From NCBI GenBank assembly GCA_963760125.1, contig CAVXBV010000010.1:186001-250000 (forward strand): a DNA stretch of 64,000 nucleotides, written 5' to 3'. A program made the translations under genes and the position numbers. Below are positions 12,167 to 22,513 of this stretch, in pieces. The first letter of the stretch is position 1. Every line of letters starts with the position of its first letter. The notes below the pieces were generated by a model that saw only the letters and a program-made list of their open reading frames with translations, was not told the origin of the DNA and did not search any database. The DNA is from RYN-111 sp963760125 (GTDB lineage Bacteria > Actinomycetota > Actinomycetes > Mycobacteriales > SCTD01).

Positions 12167-12721
12167 GTGCGCTGGGACGAGCTGTTCACCGACCTCGAAG
12201 GGCAGGCCGACGCGCTGGCCGCCGGCGACCTGGCGGCGGAGATCACTGATCGCACGCGCCGCGAACAGGCCCTGCTGGGGATGACCGATCGCCTGCGCGC
12301 GGCGCAGCACACCCAGGTCACCGCGCACCTGCCGGGCAGCGCGGTGGCCGGCCGGCTCGCGGACTCCGGCCCCGACTGGCTGCTGCTGGAGGAGCCCACG
12401 GGCCGGGACGTCCTCGTTCCCCTGGCCTCGCTGCTGTCCCTCGGTGGCCTGGGTGGTCGCAGCGACGCTCCCGGCAGCGAGGGCGAGGTGGCCCGTCGGC
12501 TCGACCTGCGGTGGGCGCTGCGAGGACTGGCTCGCCGCCGGACGGGCGTGCAGGTGGTGCTGAGCGACGCGAGCACCCTCGACGGCACCCTGGACCGCGT
12601 GGGCGCCGATCACCTCGACGTGGCGGTCCACCCGGCCGGCGAGGCCCGCCGGGCCGGTGCGGTCCGTCAGGTGCGGACCGTCCCGCTGACCGCCCTGGCC
12701 TTCGTCCGCTCGGCACCCTGA
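12167..12721 (+). CDS. Conserved hypothetical protein with possible Sm-like C-terminal fold
   Basis: The GTG start at 12167 with GGGAGG seven bases upstream gives 184 residues. The N-terminal half is helical (RWDELFTDLEGQADAL). The C-terminal part reads VQVVLSDASTLDGTLDRVGADHL and then VRTVPLTALAFVRS, a short-strand pattern like an Sm/LSm small beta barrel. That is a structural guess. No catalytic motif, signal or membrane segment is seen. It ends eight bases from the convergent HTH gene. I do not recognise a characterised family. Confidence 0.6.
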   Translation: MRWDELFTDLEGQADALAAGDLAAEITDRTRREQALLGMTDRLRAAQHTQVTAHLPGSAVAGRLADSGPDWLLLEEPTGRDVLVPLASLLSLGGLGGRSDAPGSEGEVARRLDLRWALRGLARRRTGVQVVLSDASTLDGTLDRVGADHLDVAVHPAGEARRAGAVRQVRTVPLTALAFVRSAP

Positions 12722-12728
12722 GCGCGGA

Positions 12729-12965
12729 CTAGTCGGACAGGTCGCTCTCGCCGCCGAGCGGGTGAGCGGCCACGAAGGCGCGCGTGTCGGCGTAGCAGCG
12801 GGCGATGTACTCCTCGAGGGCGCTGCTCTCGACACGCCACTGCCCACGGCCTCCGATCTTGATGGCCGGAAGCTCGCCGCTGCGCACCAAAGCGTAGGTC
12901 TGCGAGGCGGAGATGTTCAGCACCTCAGCCACGTCGGACAGCTGCAGGAACCGCGGTCCGGTCAT
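12729..12965 (-). CDS. Small helix-turn-helix DNA-binding protein (excisionase/MerR-like)
   Basis: A 78-residue protein consisting almost entirely of an HTH_17-type winged helix: FLQLSDVAEVLNISASQTYA, then LVRSGELPAIKIGGRGQWRV and LEEYIARCYADT. This fold occurs in excisionases and in actinobacterial BldC-like developmental regulators. No mobile-element genes flank it, so a chromosomal regulator is more likely than an excisionase. Possible targets are the direct-repeat region at 12080 or the divergent pilus genes. ATG at 12965. Confidence 0.8.
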   Translation of the reverse strand: MTGPRFLQLSDVAEVLNISASQTYALVRSGELPAIKIGGRGQWRVESSALEEYIARCYADTRAFVAAHPLGGESDLSD

Positions 12966-13125
12966 CTGCTCCTGTCTCCCTCACTGGATCTCGTTGGCCC
13001 CAGTCTGCCACCGGTCGACCACGCCCTCGCGCGATGTCCACAGGTGGGGCGCGGTAGCTCGGCAGGTACGGCACCATGCACCGGACCACCGGCAGCCCCG
13101 AAGGGCCCGCACGACAGGAGGACGC

Positions 13126-13824
13126 GTGAGCGACCTACCCGGATCCCCGCCGGCCCACCGACTCGCGGCTCCTCGCTGGCTGGACGCACGGCTGGTCCTC
13201 GGCGTCCTGCTCGTGCTCGTCAGCGTCCTCGTCGGCGCTAAGGTGCTCGCTGGCGCCGACACGGCGCAGCAGGTGTGGGTCGCGGAGCGGGACCTCGCAC
13301 CCGGGACGGTGCTCGGGGAGGACGACCTGCGCACGGGGCGGGTCCGGCTGTTCGAGGCCGGCGGGGGCTATGTCGCGGGCACCAAGCCGGTGGGGTACGT
13401 CGTGGTCCGGGAGGTCGGGGCCGGTGAGCTGCTGCCGCGGCTGTCCGTGGCGTCGAGCACGGCCACGACCGCGACGCGAGAAGTCACCGTCCCCGTGCCG
13501 GTGGGCCATCTGCCCCCCGACCTGGAGCACGGTGACCGCGTCGACCTCTACGTCACGCCGTCGGAGGCCACCTCCCGTCGGACGACCGCCAAGGGCGTCG
13601 ACCCGTACGCCCCTCGACTGGTCCTGCGGGCCGTCACCGTCGCGCGGGTCGTGCGGGCCGGTGGGCTCGGGGCCAGCGGGCAGGACCAGACGGTCGTGCT
13701 CAGCGTCGCGCCCGCCGACGTCGCGATGGTGGTCCAGGCGCTGGCGGACGGGACGCTCGACCTGGTCCGTGTCCCGCACCTCAGCCACGCCCCGCCGCTC
13801 GCGGCCGCGACGCCGGAGCCCTGA
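13126..13824 (+). CDS. cpaB: SAF-domain pilus assembly protein (CpaB/RcpC-like)
   Basis: A 232-residue protein with an N-terminal membrane anchor (about 22-40: LVLGVLLVLVSVLVGAKVL), then a SAF domain (WVAERDLAPGTVLGEDDL, GYVVVREVGAGELL) and a CpaB-type beta domain (VTVPVPVGHLPPDLEHGDRV). CpaB/RcpC proteins work at the cell envelope in Flp/Tad pilus export. GTG start with AGGAGG four bases upstream. It shares one base with the cpaE-like gene that follows. The remaining Tad genes lie 22 kb away at 36.2-40.9 kb. Confidence 0.8.
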   Translation: MSDLPGSPPAHRLAAPRWLDARLVLGVLLVLVSVLVGAKVLAGADTAQQVWVAERDLAPGTVLGEDDLRTGRVRLFEAGGGYVAGTKPVGYVVVREVGAGELLPRLSVASSTATTATREVTVPVPVGHLPPDLEHGDRVDLYVTPSEATSRRTTAKGVDPYAPRLVLRAVTVARVVRAGGLGASGQDQTVVLSVAPADVAMVVQALADGTLDLVRVPHLSHAPPLAAATPEP

Positions 13825-15110
13825 TGCTCGTCCCCGTCCTCACCGCCGTCTCCGATGCGCTGTGGGAGGCCCGCCTGGTCTCGGCGCTCGAGCGCGGGGA
13901 CCTCGGGGTGGCGGTCGTCCGTCGCTGCGTCGACCTCGCCGATCTGCTCGCCACCGCCTCGACCGGTCAGGCCCGAGCCGTTCTGCTCTCGGCGGACCTG
14001 CGGCGGCTCGACCGCGACGCCCTCACCCGCTTGGCCGTCGCCGGGGTCGCGGTGGTCGGGCTGTTCCCGCCGGGCGACGAGGCGGCAGAACGCCGGCTGC
14101 GCCAGCTCGGCGTCGGACAGGTGCTCCCCTCCGACGCGACGGCCGAGGCGATGTCGGCCGCGGTGGTCGAGGCCGTGGTGTCCCTGACGCCGACCCCCGG
14201 GGACCTCAGTGCTCTGTCCGAGCCGCGCGCCGCCCTCGCGGACCACCGCCCGTTGGACGAGCCGGTCGGCCTCGTCCCAGGAACCGGGCGTCTGGTCGCG
14301 GTGTGGGGCCCGACCGGTGCTCCCGGCCGGACGACGGTGGCGGTCGGCCTGGCGGCGGAGACCGCAGCCCTGGGACTCCCGACCCTGCTCGTGGACGCCG
14401 ACGTGTACGGCGGGGTGGTTGCTCAGGTCCTCGGGCTGCTCGACGAGTCACCGGGGTTGGCCGCGGCGTGCCGGCAGGCCAACAGCGGCGCCCTGGATGC
14501 CGCGGCCGTGGCTGCCCTGGCGCGGCAGCTCAGCCCTGCGCTGAGGGTGCTGTCCGGGATCGCCCGGTCGGACCGCTGGCCCGAGCTTCGTCCGGCGGCG
14601 CTCGAGACCGTGCTGGGCCTCGCGACGTCGCTGGCGGCCGTCACGGTCGTGGACCTCGGCTTCTGCCTGGAGCAGGACGAGGAGCTCAGCTACGACACGA
14701 TGGCGCCGCGCCGCAACGGCGCGACGCTGACGGTCCTCGAGCTGGCCGACACCGTCGTCGCGGTCGGTACGGCGGATCCGGTGGGCCTGCAACGCCTGGT
14801 GCGGGCGCTCGCCGATCTGCGTGAGGCCGTGCCCGGCGTGACCCCCGTCGTCGTGGTCAACCGGGTCCGGTCGTCGGCGATCCCCGGTGACGCCGAGGCG
14901 GAGGTCCGTCAGGCCCTCCACCGGTACGCCGGCATCGACCACGTCCACCTGATCCCCGCGGATGCGGCGTCGGTGGACGGTGCGGTGATGGCGGGCAAGA
15001 CGCTGGTCGAGGCGGCGCCGGGTGCAGCGGTTCGCCTCGCTCTGGAGGCGCTCGCCGCGACGCTCACCGGCGTGCCGGCCCCCGTGCGCCGGCGCCGGTT
15101 CCGCCGCTGA
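13824..15110 (+). CDS. cpaE: CpaE/TadZ-like pilus localization ATPase
   Basis: A 428-residue protein. Residues 1-125 form a receiver-like domain without clear phosphoacceptor context, and residues 150-420 form a MinD/ParA-type P-loop fold. The Walker A is unusual: GPTGAPGRTT at 162-171, with Arg where the deviant Walker A normally has Lys, and the signature lysine of KGGxGKT is missing. LVDADVYGG and VTVVDLGFC look like the following motifs. CpaE/TadZ proteins position the pilus machine at the pole. ATG overlaps the stop of the cpaB-like gene (TGATG). Pilus role is inferred from that pairing. Confidence 0.75.
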   Translation: MLVPVLTAVSDALWEARLVSALERGDLGVAVVRRCVDLADLLATASTGQARAVLLSADLRRLDRDALTRLAVAGVAVVGLFPPGDEAAERRLRQLGVGQVLPSDATAEAMSAAVVEAVVSLTPTPGDLSALSEPRAALADHRPLDEPVGLVPGTGRLVAVWGPTGAPGRTTVAVGLAAETAALGLPTLLVDADVYGGVVAQVLGLLDESPGLAAACRQANSGALDAAAVAALARQLSPALRVLSGIARSDRWPELRPAALETVLGLATSLAAVTVVDLGFCLEQDEELSYDTMAPRRNGATLTVLELADTVVAVGTADPVGLQRLVRALADLREAVPGVTPVVVVNRVRSSAIPGDAEAEVRQALHRYAGIDHVHLIPADAASVDGAVMAGKTLVEAAPGAAVRLALEALAATLTGVPAPVRRRRFRR

Positions 15111-15113
15111 TCC

Positions 15114-16319
15114 TCAGCGCTGGAGGTAGGCGCCGAGCTCCTGCCGGGCGACCGTGCGCAGGTGCACCTCGTCCGGTCCGTCGGCCAGGCGCAACGTCCG
15201 CATCCCGGCCCACATGGCGGCGAGCGGGAAGTCGTCGGACACCCCGGCGCCGCCGTGGACCTGGATGGCACGGTCCAGGACCTCGAGCGCCATCCGCGGT
15301 GCGATGACCTTGATGGCGGCGATCTCGGTGCGGGCGCCGCGGGCACCGACGTTGTCGATCATCCACGCCGCCTTGAGCGTCAGCAGCCTGGCCTGCTCGA
15401 TGGCGATGCGCGACTCGGCGATCTGCTCCTGCACCACCCCCTGCTGGGCGAGGGATTTGCCGAACGCGACGCGGGAGGCGGCCCGCTCGCACATGAGCTT
15501 CAGGGCCCGCTCGGCGATCCCGATGGAGCGCATGCAGTGGTGGATGCGCCCGGGGCCGAGGCGTGCCTGGGCGATCATGAACCCGTCGCCCTCGTTGCCG
15601 ATCAGGTTGCTCGCCGGGACACGGACGTCGGTGAAGCGGACCTCGCCGTGGCCGTGCTGGTCCTGGTACCCGAACACCGGCAGGGCACGGACGACCTCGA
15701 CCCCGGGGGTGTCGACGGGGACGAGGATCATCGACTGCTGGCGATGGACCGACTCGGTCACATCGGTCTTGCCCATCACGATCATGACCTTGCAGCGGGG
15801 GTCGTTGATGCCGGTCGTCCACCACTTGCGGCCGTTCAGGACGTAGTCGTCACCGTCCCGCTCGATGCGGGTGGCGATGTTCGTCGCGTCGGAGGAGGCA
15901 ACGTCCGGCTCCGTCATCCCGAACGCGGACCGGATCTGCCCGTCCAGCAGCGGCTGCAGCCACGTGGTCTTCTGCTCGGCGGTGCCGAACATGTGCAGCA
16001 CCTCCATGTTCCCCGTGTCCGGGGCTGCGCAGTTGAGCGCCTCGGGCGCGATGTGCACCGACCAGCCGGTCAGCTCGGCCAGCGGCGCGTAGTCCAGGTT
16101 CGACAGCCCGGACACGTCGGGCAGGAACAGGTTCCACAGGCCCCGCGACTGCGCCTCGGCCTTGAGCTCCTCGACCACGGGCGGGAGCGTGTGGTCGCCG
16201 TAGCCCTTCTCGCTCCGGTAGTCCTCGTAGGCCTGCTCGGCCGGGAACACCCGCTCGTCCATGAAGGCCTGCAGACGACCCAGGTAGTCCTGGGCCTTGG
16301 GGGACAGGGCGAAGTCCAC
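15114..16319 (-). CDS. Acyl-CoA dehydrogenase (ACAD10/11-like)
   Basis: A 401-residue flavoprotein of full length that removes two hydrogens from acyl-CoA to give the 2-enoyl form, passing electrons to ETF. Visible family elements are FGMTEPDVASSDATN (flavin/substrate loop), GRKWWTTGINDPRC, ARLGPGRIHHCMRSIG and the C-terminal VHGGAGVSDDFPLA. The HHCMRSIG pattern matches the ACAD10/11-like subgroup that takes long or modified chains. GTG start at 16319 with GAGAGG upstream. Four bases from the convergent cpaE. The lipid genes on the other side (wax ester synthase, patatin) suggest a shared lipid theme. Confidence 0.9.
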   Translation of the reverse strand: MDFALSPKAQDYLGRLQAFMDERVFPAEQAYEDYRSEKGYGDHTLPPVVEELKAEAQSRGLWNLFLPDVSGLSNLDYAPLAELTGWSVHIAPEALNCAAPDTGNMEVLHMFGTAEQKTTWLQPLLDGQIRSAFGMTEPDVASSDATNIATRIERDGDDYVLNGRKWWTTGINDPRCKVMIVMGKTDVTESVHRQQSMILVPVDTPGVEVVRALPVFGYQDQHGHGEVRFTDVRVPASNLIGNEGDGFMIAQARLGPGRIHHCMRSIGIAERALKLMCERAASRVAFGKSLAQQGVVQEQIAESRIAIEQARLLTLKAAWMIDNVGARGARTEIAAIKVIAPRMALEVLDRAIQVHGGAGVSDDFPLAAMWAGMRTLRLADGPDEVHLRTVARQELGAYLQR

Positions 16320-16395
16320 GGGGCGGTACCTCTCGATCGGCGGTCAGCTCAAGGCACCCTCCCACGCGCTGACGGGCACAGCGCACGGACCCCCG

Positions 16396-16401
16396 TAGGC
16401 T
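16396..16401 (+). promoter_or_regulatory. -10 box of a leaderless promoter (TAGGCT)
   Basis: TAGGCT ends six bases before the GTG at 16408, the spacing expected when transcription starts at the first base of the start codon. It drives the LytR_C-wax ester synthase operon. Confidence 0.55.
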
Positions 16402-16407
16402 GACGAC

Positions 16408-17010
16408 GTGCGCATCCCCGACGGTGACCTGGCGCCTGCGCGCCGACGCCAGTTCGGCGGCAGCTACCGCCGCCGCCGGCGGCGCAACCAGCGGCGCGCC
16501 CTCAGTGGTGTCCTCCTCCTGCTGGCCGTGGGCGGCGGCGCCTACCTGTTGCAGCGCGACGACGCCGGAGCCCCCGCGCGGGTGGCGCAGCAGCAGCCGA
16601 CGCCGACCCCCACGCCCTGCGCGAGCCAGGCGGTGGTTGCCCCGGCTGCCGCCCTTCCTCGGCCGCAGCAGGTCAGGGTGCGACTGCTCAACGGCACCTC
16701 GCGCAACGGGCTGGCCAAGAGCATCGGCGACCAGCTCGCCGCACGGGGTTTTGTCGTGGTCGAGCAGGCCAACGCTCCGGCCGCCCTCGCCGGCGCCTCG
16801 CGGGTCGCCTACGCCGCGGGTGCGGCACCCGCCGCGACGGTCGCCTCCCACTGGGTCCTCGGGTCCCAGGTCGTCGTGGACCCGGCAGTCCCGCGCGGCA
16901 CCGTCCAGATCACGCTCGGGTCGGGCTTTCGTCGGCTGGCCAGCCCGGCCGAGGCCGCGCGCGCCGTCACGGTGGTCCCGGTTCCGTCGTCCTCGGCGTG
17001 CGCGTCATGA
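16408..17010 (+). CDS. LytR C-terminal domain membrane protein
   Basis: A 200-residue protein with an Arg-rich N-terminus (residues 11-30), one membrane helix (about 31-48: ALSGVLLLLAVGGGAYLL) and a Pro/Thr linker. A LytR_C domain follows (about 89-190), starting VRVRLLNGTSRNGLAKSIG. This domain is found at the end of LCP wall-polymer ligases and as stand-alone anchored proteins in actinobacteria; its ligand is unknown. The start GTG sits at the predicted transcription start, so no ribosome site is expected. ATGA overlap with the next gene implies translational coupling. Confidence 0.75.
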   Translation: MRIPDGDLAPARRRQFGGSYRRRRRRNQRRALSGVLLLLAVGGGAYLLQRDDAGAPARVAQQQPTPTPTPCASQAVVAPAAALPRPQQVRVRLLNGTSRNGLAKSIGDQLAARGFVVVEQANAPAALAGASRVAYAAGAAPAATVASHWVLGSQVVVDPAVPRGTVQITLGSGFRRLASPAEAARAVTVVPVPSSSACAS

Positions 17011-18395
17011 CCGATCGCCTGTCCCCGCTGGACGTCACGTTCCTGTCCCGCGAGACCCGCTCGACCCCGATGCACGTCGGCGGGGTGGCGATCTTCCAGC
17101 CGCCTGCGGACGGGTTCGACCTCGAGCGGCTGGTCGCCCTGATCAGCCAGCGCATCGGGCTGGTTCCTCGCTACCGGCAGAAGGTCCGCTCGGTGCCGGG
17201 TCACCTCGCCAACCCGATGTGGGTCGACGACGAGGACTTCGACGTCAACTACCACGTCCGTCGGTCCGCCCTGCCCAAGCCCGGTACCCGCGCCCAGCTC
17301 GCCGACCTCGTCGCGCGTCTGCAGAGCCGGGTCCTGGACCGGAGCCGACCGTTGTGGGAGGTCTACCTCGTCGAGGGCCTGCACGACGGGCAGGTCGCCG
17401 TCATCACCAAGACCCACCATGCGCTCGTTGACGGCGTGACGTCGGTCGACCTCGGCACCGTCATCCTCGACCCCGAGCCAGACCACAGCGCCGGCGAGAG
17501 CGACGACTGGTCGCCGCGTCGCGAGCCGGGGCTGCTGCAGCTGGTCGCCGGTGCCGTGACCGACCTGGTCACCCGCCCGACCGCCGTGCTCGACACCGCC
17601 CGCTCCGCGGCTGGTGACGTCAAGGCCACAGCGGAGCGCGCCGGCTCGCTCGTCGGGTCGGCGCTGGCTCAGGCCAGGCTGCTGGCCCGTCAGGCTCCTC
17701 CCACGCCGTTCAACGTCTCCGTGGGTGAGCAGCGCCGGTTCGCCATGGTGCGCACGGACCTCGAGGACTACAAGGCGGTCCGCGTCGCTCACGGCTGCAC
17801 GGTCAACGACGTCGTCCTCGCCAGCGTCTCCGGCGCGTTGCGCACCTGGCTGCTGACCCGCGGGGAGAAGGTCACCCCGACGACGGTGGTGCGCGCGATG
17901 GTCCCGTTGTCGATCCGCAACGACCCGGCCAAGAACGAGCTCGGCAGTCGCGTCACGCCGTACTACGTCGACCTGCCGGTCGGTGAGGGCAGTGCCGTCA
18001 TGCGGCTGCACCAGGTGAGCTTCGCGCTGCGCGGCCACAAGGACAGCGGGATGAGCGTCGGCGCAGAGGACCTCGTGCAGCTGTCCGGCTTCGCGCCCGC
18101 CACGATCCACGCCCTGGGCGCGCGCACGGCGAGCGTCCTCACCCGCCGGCTGTTCAACTTGGTCGTCACGAACGTCCCGGGTCCCCAGTTCCCCCTGTAT
18201 GCCGCAGGAGCGCGCATGCTCGAGATGTACCCCGTGGTGCCGCTCATCCGGGATCAGGCTCTCGCGGTCGGACTCACGTCGTACGACGGCAGCGTGTGCT
18301 TCGGCCTCAACGCCGACCGCGATGCGATGTCCGACGTCGACGTGCTCGCCGGGTGCCTCGAGGAGTCGCTCGCCGAGCTGGTGGGGACGGTCTGA
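17007..18395 (+). CDS. Wax ester synthase/diacylglycerol acyltransferase (WS/DGAT)
   Basis: A 462-residue acyltransferase making triacylglycerol or wax esters from acyl-CoA and diacylglycerol or alcohol, the storage-lipid pathway common in actinobacteria. The catalytic HHxxxDG motif is HHALVDG at 137-143, and PLWEVYLVEGL and the C-terminal NLVVTNVPGPQFPLY are family blocks. Length is normal. ATG 17007 overlaps the previous stop (ATGA); the GTG nine bases earlier is less likely. A patatin lipase follows after two bases, so synthesis and breakdown of acylglycerols may be co-expressed. Substrate choice cannot be read from sequence. Confidence 0.9.
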   Translation: MTDRLSPLDVTFLSRETRSTPMHVGGVAIFQPPADGFDLERLVALISQRIGLVPRYRQKVRSVPGHLANPMWVDDEDFDVNYHVRRSALPKPGTRAQLADLVARLQSRVLDRSRPLWEVYLVEGLHDGQVAVITKTHHALVDGVTSVDLGTVILDPEPDHSAGESDDWSPRREPGLLQLVAGAVTDLVTRPTAVLDTARSAAGDVKATAERAGSLVGSALAQARLLARQAPPTPFNVSVGEQRRFAMVRTDLEDYKAVRVAHGCTVNDVVLASVSGALRTWLLTRGEKVTPTTVVRAMVPLSIRNDPAKNELGSRVTPYYVDLPVGEGSAVMRLHQVSFALRGHKDSGMSVGAEDLVQLSGFAPATIHALGARTASVLTRRLFNLVVTNVPGPQFPLYAAGARMLEMYPVVPLIRDQALAVGLTSYDGSVCFGLNADRDAMSDVDVLAGCLEESLAELVGTV

Positions 18396-18397
18396 GG

Positions 18398-19348
18398 GTG
18401 CGACGCGGACTGGTGCTGGGAGCGGGTGGCGTGCTGGGCGCGGCGTGGACCGTGGGCGCGCTGGCGGCCGTCGAGCAGGAGCTCGGGTGGGACCCGCGCG
18501 AGGCAGAGGTCCTCATCGGTACGTCGGCGGGGTCGGTCCTGGCTGCTGCGCTCGCCTGTGGCATCTCGGTGGCCGAGCTCGTCGATCATCAGCGAGGGAT
18601 CGCCGATCCGCGCATCGCGTTCGACCCCGACACCGACTCGGGCGGTCCGCTGCCGCCCCTGCCGCGTCCCGGCATCGGCTCGCCGCGCGGCGCGCTCTCC
18701 ACGACGCTGCGCCCCTGGCGCACCACGCCGATGGCCGCGATCGCCACCATGATGCCGCGCGGCCGCGGGTCGATCTCGTCCATCGGGGACCTCGTCGACG
18801 GGCTCCTGCCGACCGGAGGATGGGCGCCGCACCCGGCGACGTGGATCGTCGCGATGGACTACGAGAGCGGACGTCGGACGCCGTTCGGCCAGGTCGGCTA
18901 CCCCTTGGCCAACCTGCGCGACGCCGTGATGGCCTCGTGCGCGATCCCCGGGTGGTACGAACCGGTCTCGGTCGGGCGACGCAAGTACGTCGACGGCGGC
19001 GTGTGCTCGCCGACCTCGGTGGACCTGCTCGCCGGTCTCGGTCTGGACGAGGTGGTCGTCCTGTCGCCGATGAGCTCGCTGACCTACGACCGGCCGGACT
19101 CGGTCACCGCCCGCATCGAGCGGCGCTTCCGCCGCCTGTCGACCAAGCGGGTCGTCGGTGAGGTGAAGAAGGTCGCGGCTCGGGGGACGCACGTGCGTCT
19201 GCTCGGACCGACGGCCGAGGACCTGACGGTCATCGGCGCGAACATGATGGACCCGCGCCGGCGCCCCGACGTGTTCGAGACCTCCCTCCGTACCTCGGCC
19301 GCGGCGCTGAGCGCCCACGACGGGCCCGCCGCCGGCCTCGCCTCATGA
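18398..19348 (+). CDS. Patatin-like phospholipase/acylhydrolase
   Basis: A 316-residue patatin-fold serine hydrolase. It has the oxyanion loop GAGGVLG (8-14), nucleophile elbow GTSAGS with Ser43, and catalytic Asp in KYVDGG, a Ser-Asp dyad. It hydrolyses acyl ester bonds of phospholipids or acylglycerols, most likely in the cytoplasm since no signal peptide is present. The GTG start is two bases after the wax ester synthase stop, and its own stop overlaps the next ATG. A second patatin, of different sequence, lies at 32198-33163. Confidence 0.85.
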   Translation: MRRGLVLGAGGVLGAAWTVGALAAVEQELGWDPREAEVLIGTSAGSVLAAALACGISVAELVDHQRGIADPRIAFDPDTDSGGPLPPLPRPGIGSPRGALSTTLRPWRTTPMAAIATMMPRGRGSISSIGDLVDGLLPTGGWAPHPATWIVAMDYESGRRTPFGQVGYPLANLRDAVMASCAIPGWYEPVSVGRRKYVDGGVCSPTSVDLLAGLGLDEVVVLSPMSSLTYDRPDSVTARIERRFRRLSTKRVVGEVKKVAARGTHVRLLGPTAEDLTVIGANMMDPRRRPDVFETSLRTSAAALSAHDGPAAGLAS

Positions 19349-19842
19349 GGGTCTACCTCCCGTCCACCCTCACCGGGCTGCAGGTGCTCCTCGACACCGG
19401 CTCGCTCGGTGAGCCCCCGCTTCCGGCGTACGCCGTCACCCCGGCGCTGCGCGAGTGGTACGTCGAAGGCGACCTCGAGGAGCTCGAGTACGCCGTCCTG
19501 GAGGTCGCTGCGGCGGCGTCCGTCCGGCTGCTCGACGCCGACCAGGACGCCGTGCGCCGTCGCGTGGTCGTGGTCGCCGAGGTCGATGACGCCGCCGTGA
19601 CCGCCGCAGCCCACGTGGACCGCGCGGCCGTGAAGGTCGGTGTCGACGTGCTCCTGGTGAAGGTGCAGGCCGTCCACGTCGACGACCCCGCCGCGATCCC
19701 GGACGTCACGGTCGCCGCGGACGCCGTCATCGAGGCCGACCTGGGTTCCGACGACGCGGCCTTCCGCGTCGAGCAGGCCGCTGGTCACGAGTTGCAGTGG
19801 TACGCCACGCAGGAGATCGGGCCGCTGCTCGAGCTCAGCTGA
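19345..19842 (+). CDS. DUF6912 family protein
   Basis: A 165-residue cytoplasmic protein starting MRVYLPSTLTGLQVLLDTGS, the characteristic opening of the actinobacterial DUF6912 family of unknown function. It is acidic, with ALREWYVEGDLEELEYAV in the middle and ending GHELQWYATQEIGPLLEL. No motif suggests catalysis. ATG overlaps the patatin stop (ATGA), placing it last in the LytR_C-WS/DGAT-patatin operon. Confidence 0.75.
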   Translation: MRVYLPSTLTGLQVLLDTGSLGEPPLPAYAVTPALREWYVEGDLEELEYAVLEVAAAASVRLLDADQDAVRRRVVVVAEVDDAAVTAAAHVDRAAVKVGVDVLLVKVQAVHVDDPAAIPDVTVAADAVIEADLGSDDAAFRVEQAAGHELQWYATQEIGPLLELS

Positions 19843-19858
19843 TCCACCCGCCGCGGGG

Positions 19859-20728
19859 TCAGGCGGCGCGCGTGTCCGGCTCGACGAGCGCGGGGACGTC
19901 GGCGACCGTGGGCAGCGGGAGGACCGGCGCGCGGGGAGCACTTCGCCCTCCGGCGGCGTGCCGCGCTGCCGGCTTGTAGCGGCGCACCGGGGGGAGCAGC
20001 GGGCGGGCCAGGAACCACGCGATCGCGACGAGCCACGGCAGCTCGCACGCCCACACCACGAGGACCGTGGACTGCGGTCCGGTGAACTGCTTCTCGGCGA
20101 GGAACCGCCCGACCTCGGTCGGCCAGGCGAGCAGGGCCAGGAACGCCGGCGCGAGGGCGATCATCTCCAAGGTGTGCCGGACCCGACCCCCACGGCGCGC
20201 GGTCTCCCGCCCCTTCACCCGCTGCGGCAGGACGGCGCGACGGAGCGCAGGCAGCCACTCGTCGGGGTAGTTCTGGATCGTTCGCTGCATCACGAAGAAC
20301 GCGCCGAGCACGAGCAGCAGGTCGCCGATCAGCACGACCGGCTCCGGCAGCCGACCGACCAGGCTCGGGGCGAGCCGGATGACCAGGCCGGTCACGGCGA
20401 GGAGCAGCGCGCTGCCCTGAAGCACCTCGACCGACAGGCCCCAGAGCTCGCGGACGGCGTGCCGCAGGCGGGGCAGCCCACCGGCGTCCATCACCTCGTC
20501 GTGATCACCCGGAGGGCGGCCGTGGACCACGGTCACCTCGACGGGAACGATCTGCTCCGCGGCGACGACCGTCCCGGGACGCCAGGTGCGCAGGGTGTGC
20601 CAGGTCCCGCGCAGTCCCCGCACCGTCGCCGCCCAGGCGCCGACCGTCGCCCGTGGCGCGAGCAGCACCAGCGCGACGCCGACGACCACCAGGCCGATCA
20701 TGCGGGTGAAGGAGACGACCTCGTTCAC
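19859..20728 (-). CDS. Multi-pass membrane protein, hypothetical
   Basis: A 289-residue protein with about five hydrophobic segments: near residues 7-28, 101-118, 131-148, 188-205 and 222-240. An acidic cytosolic-looking segment lies between the first two, and a basic, Pro-rich C-terminal tail follows. I recognise no domain. GTG start at 20728. The coding strand opposes its neighbours, and about 160 bases separate it from the divergent pruA. Confidence 0.65.
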   Translation of the reverse strand: MNEVVSFTRMIGLVVVGVALVLLAPRATVGAWAATVRGLRGTWHTLRTWRPGTVVAAEQIVPVEVTVVHGRPPGDHDEVMDAGGLPRLRHAVRELWGLSVEVLQGSALLLAVTGLVIRLAPSLVGRLPEPVVLIGDLLLVLGAFFVMQRTIQNYPDEWLPALRRAVLPQRVKGRETARRGGRVRHTLEMIALAPAFLALLAWPTEVGRFLAEKQFTGPQSTVLVVWACELPWLVAIAWFLARPLLPPVRRYKPAARHAAGGRSAPRAPVLPLPTVADVPALVEPDTRAA

Positions 20729-20889
20729 GGCCGCCTCATGCGCGCGCCGGCAGCACGCGGGCAGGGGTCGACAGCACGAGACGACTCTACGACTGCGGGC
20801 GGGGTCGCGTCAGGCTTCCGCACCGCCCGTCGAGCGCGGTGGCAGCATGGCGGGACACCCATCCGCTGCACCGTCGTTGGGAGACCCCC

Positions 20890-22509
<1,620 letters not shown>

Positions 22510-22513
<4 letters not shown>

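Noticed and set aside
12729..12965. Phage excisionase
   Set aside because: The fold fits, but no integrase, attachment repeat or phage gene is near; a chromosomal regulator is more likely.
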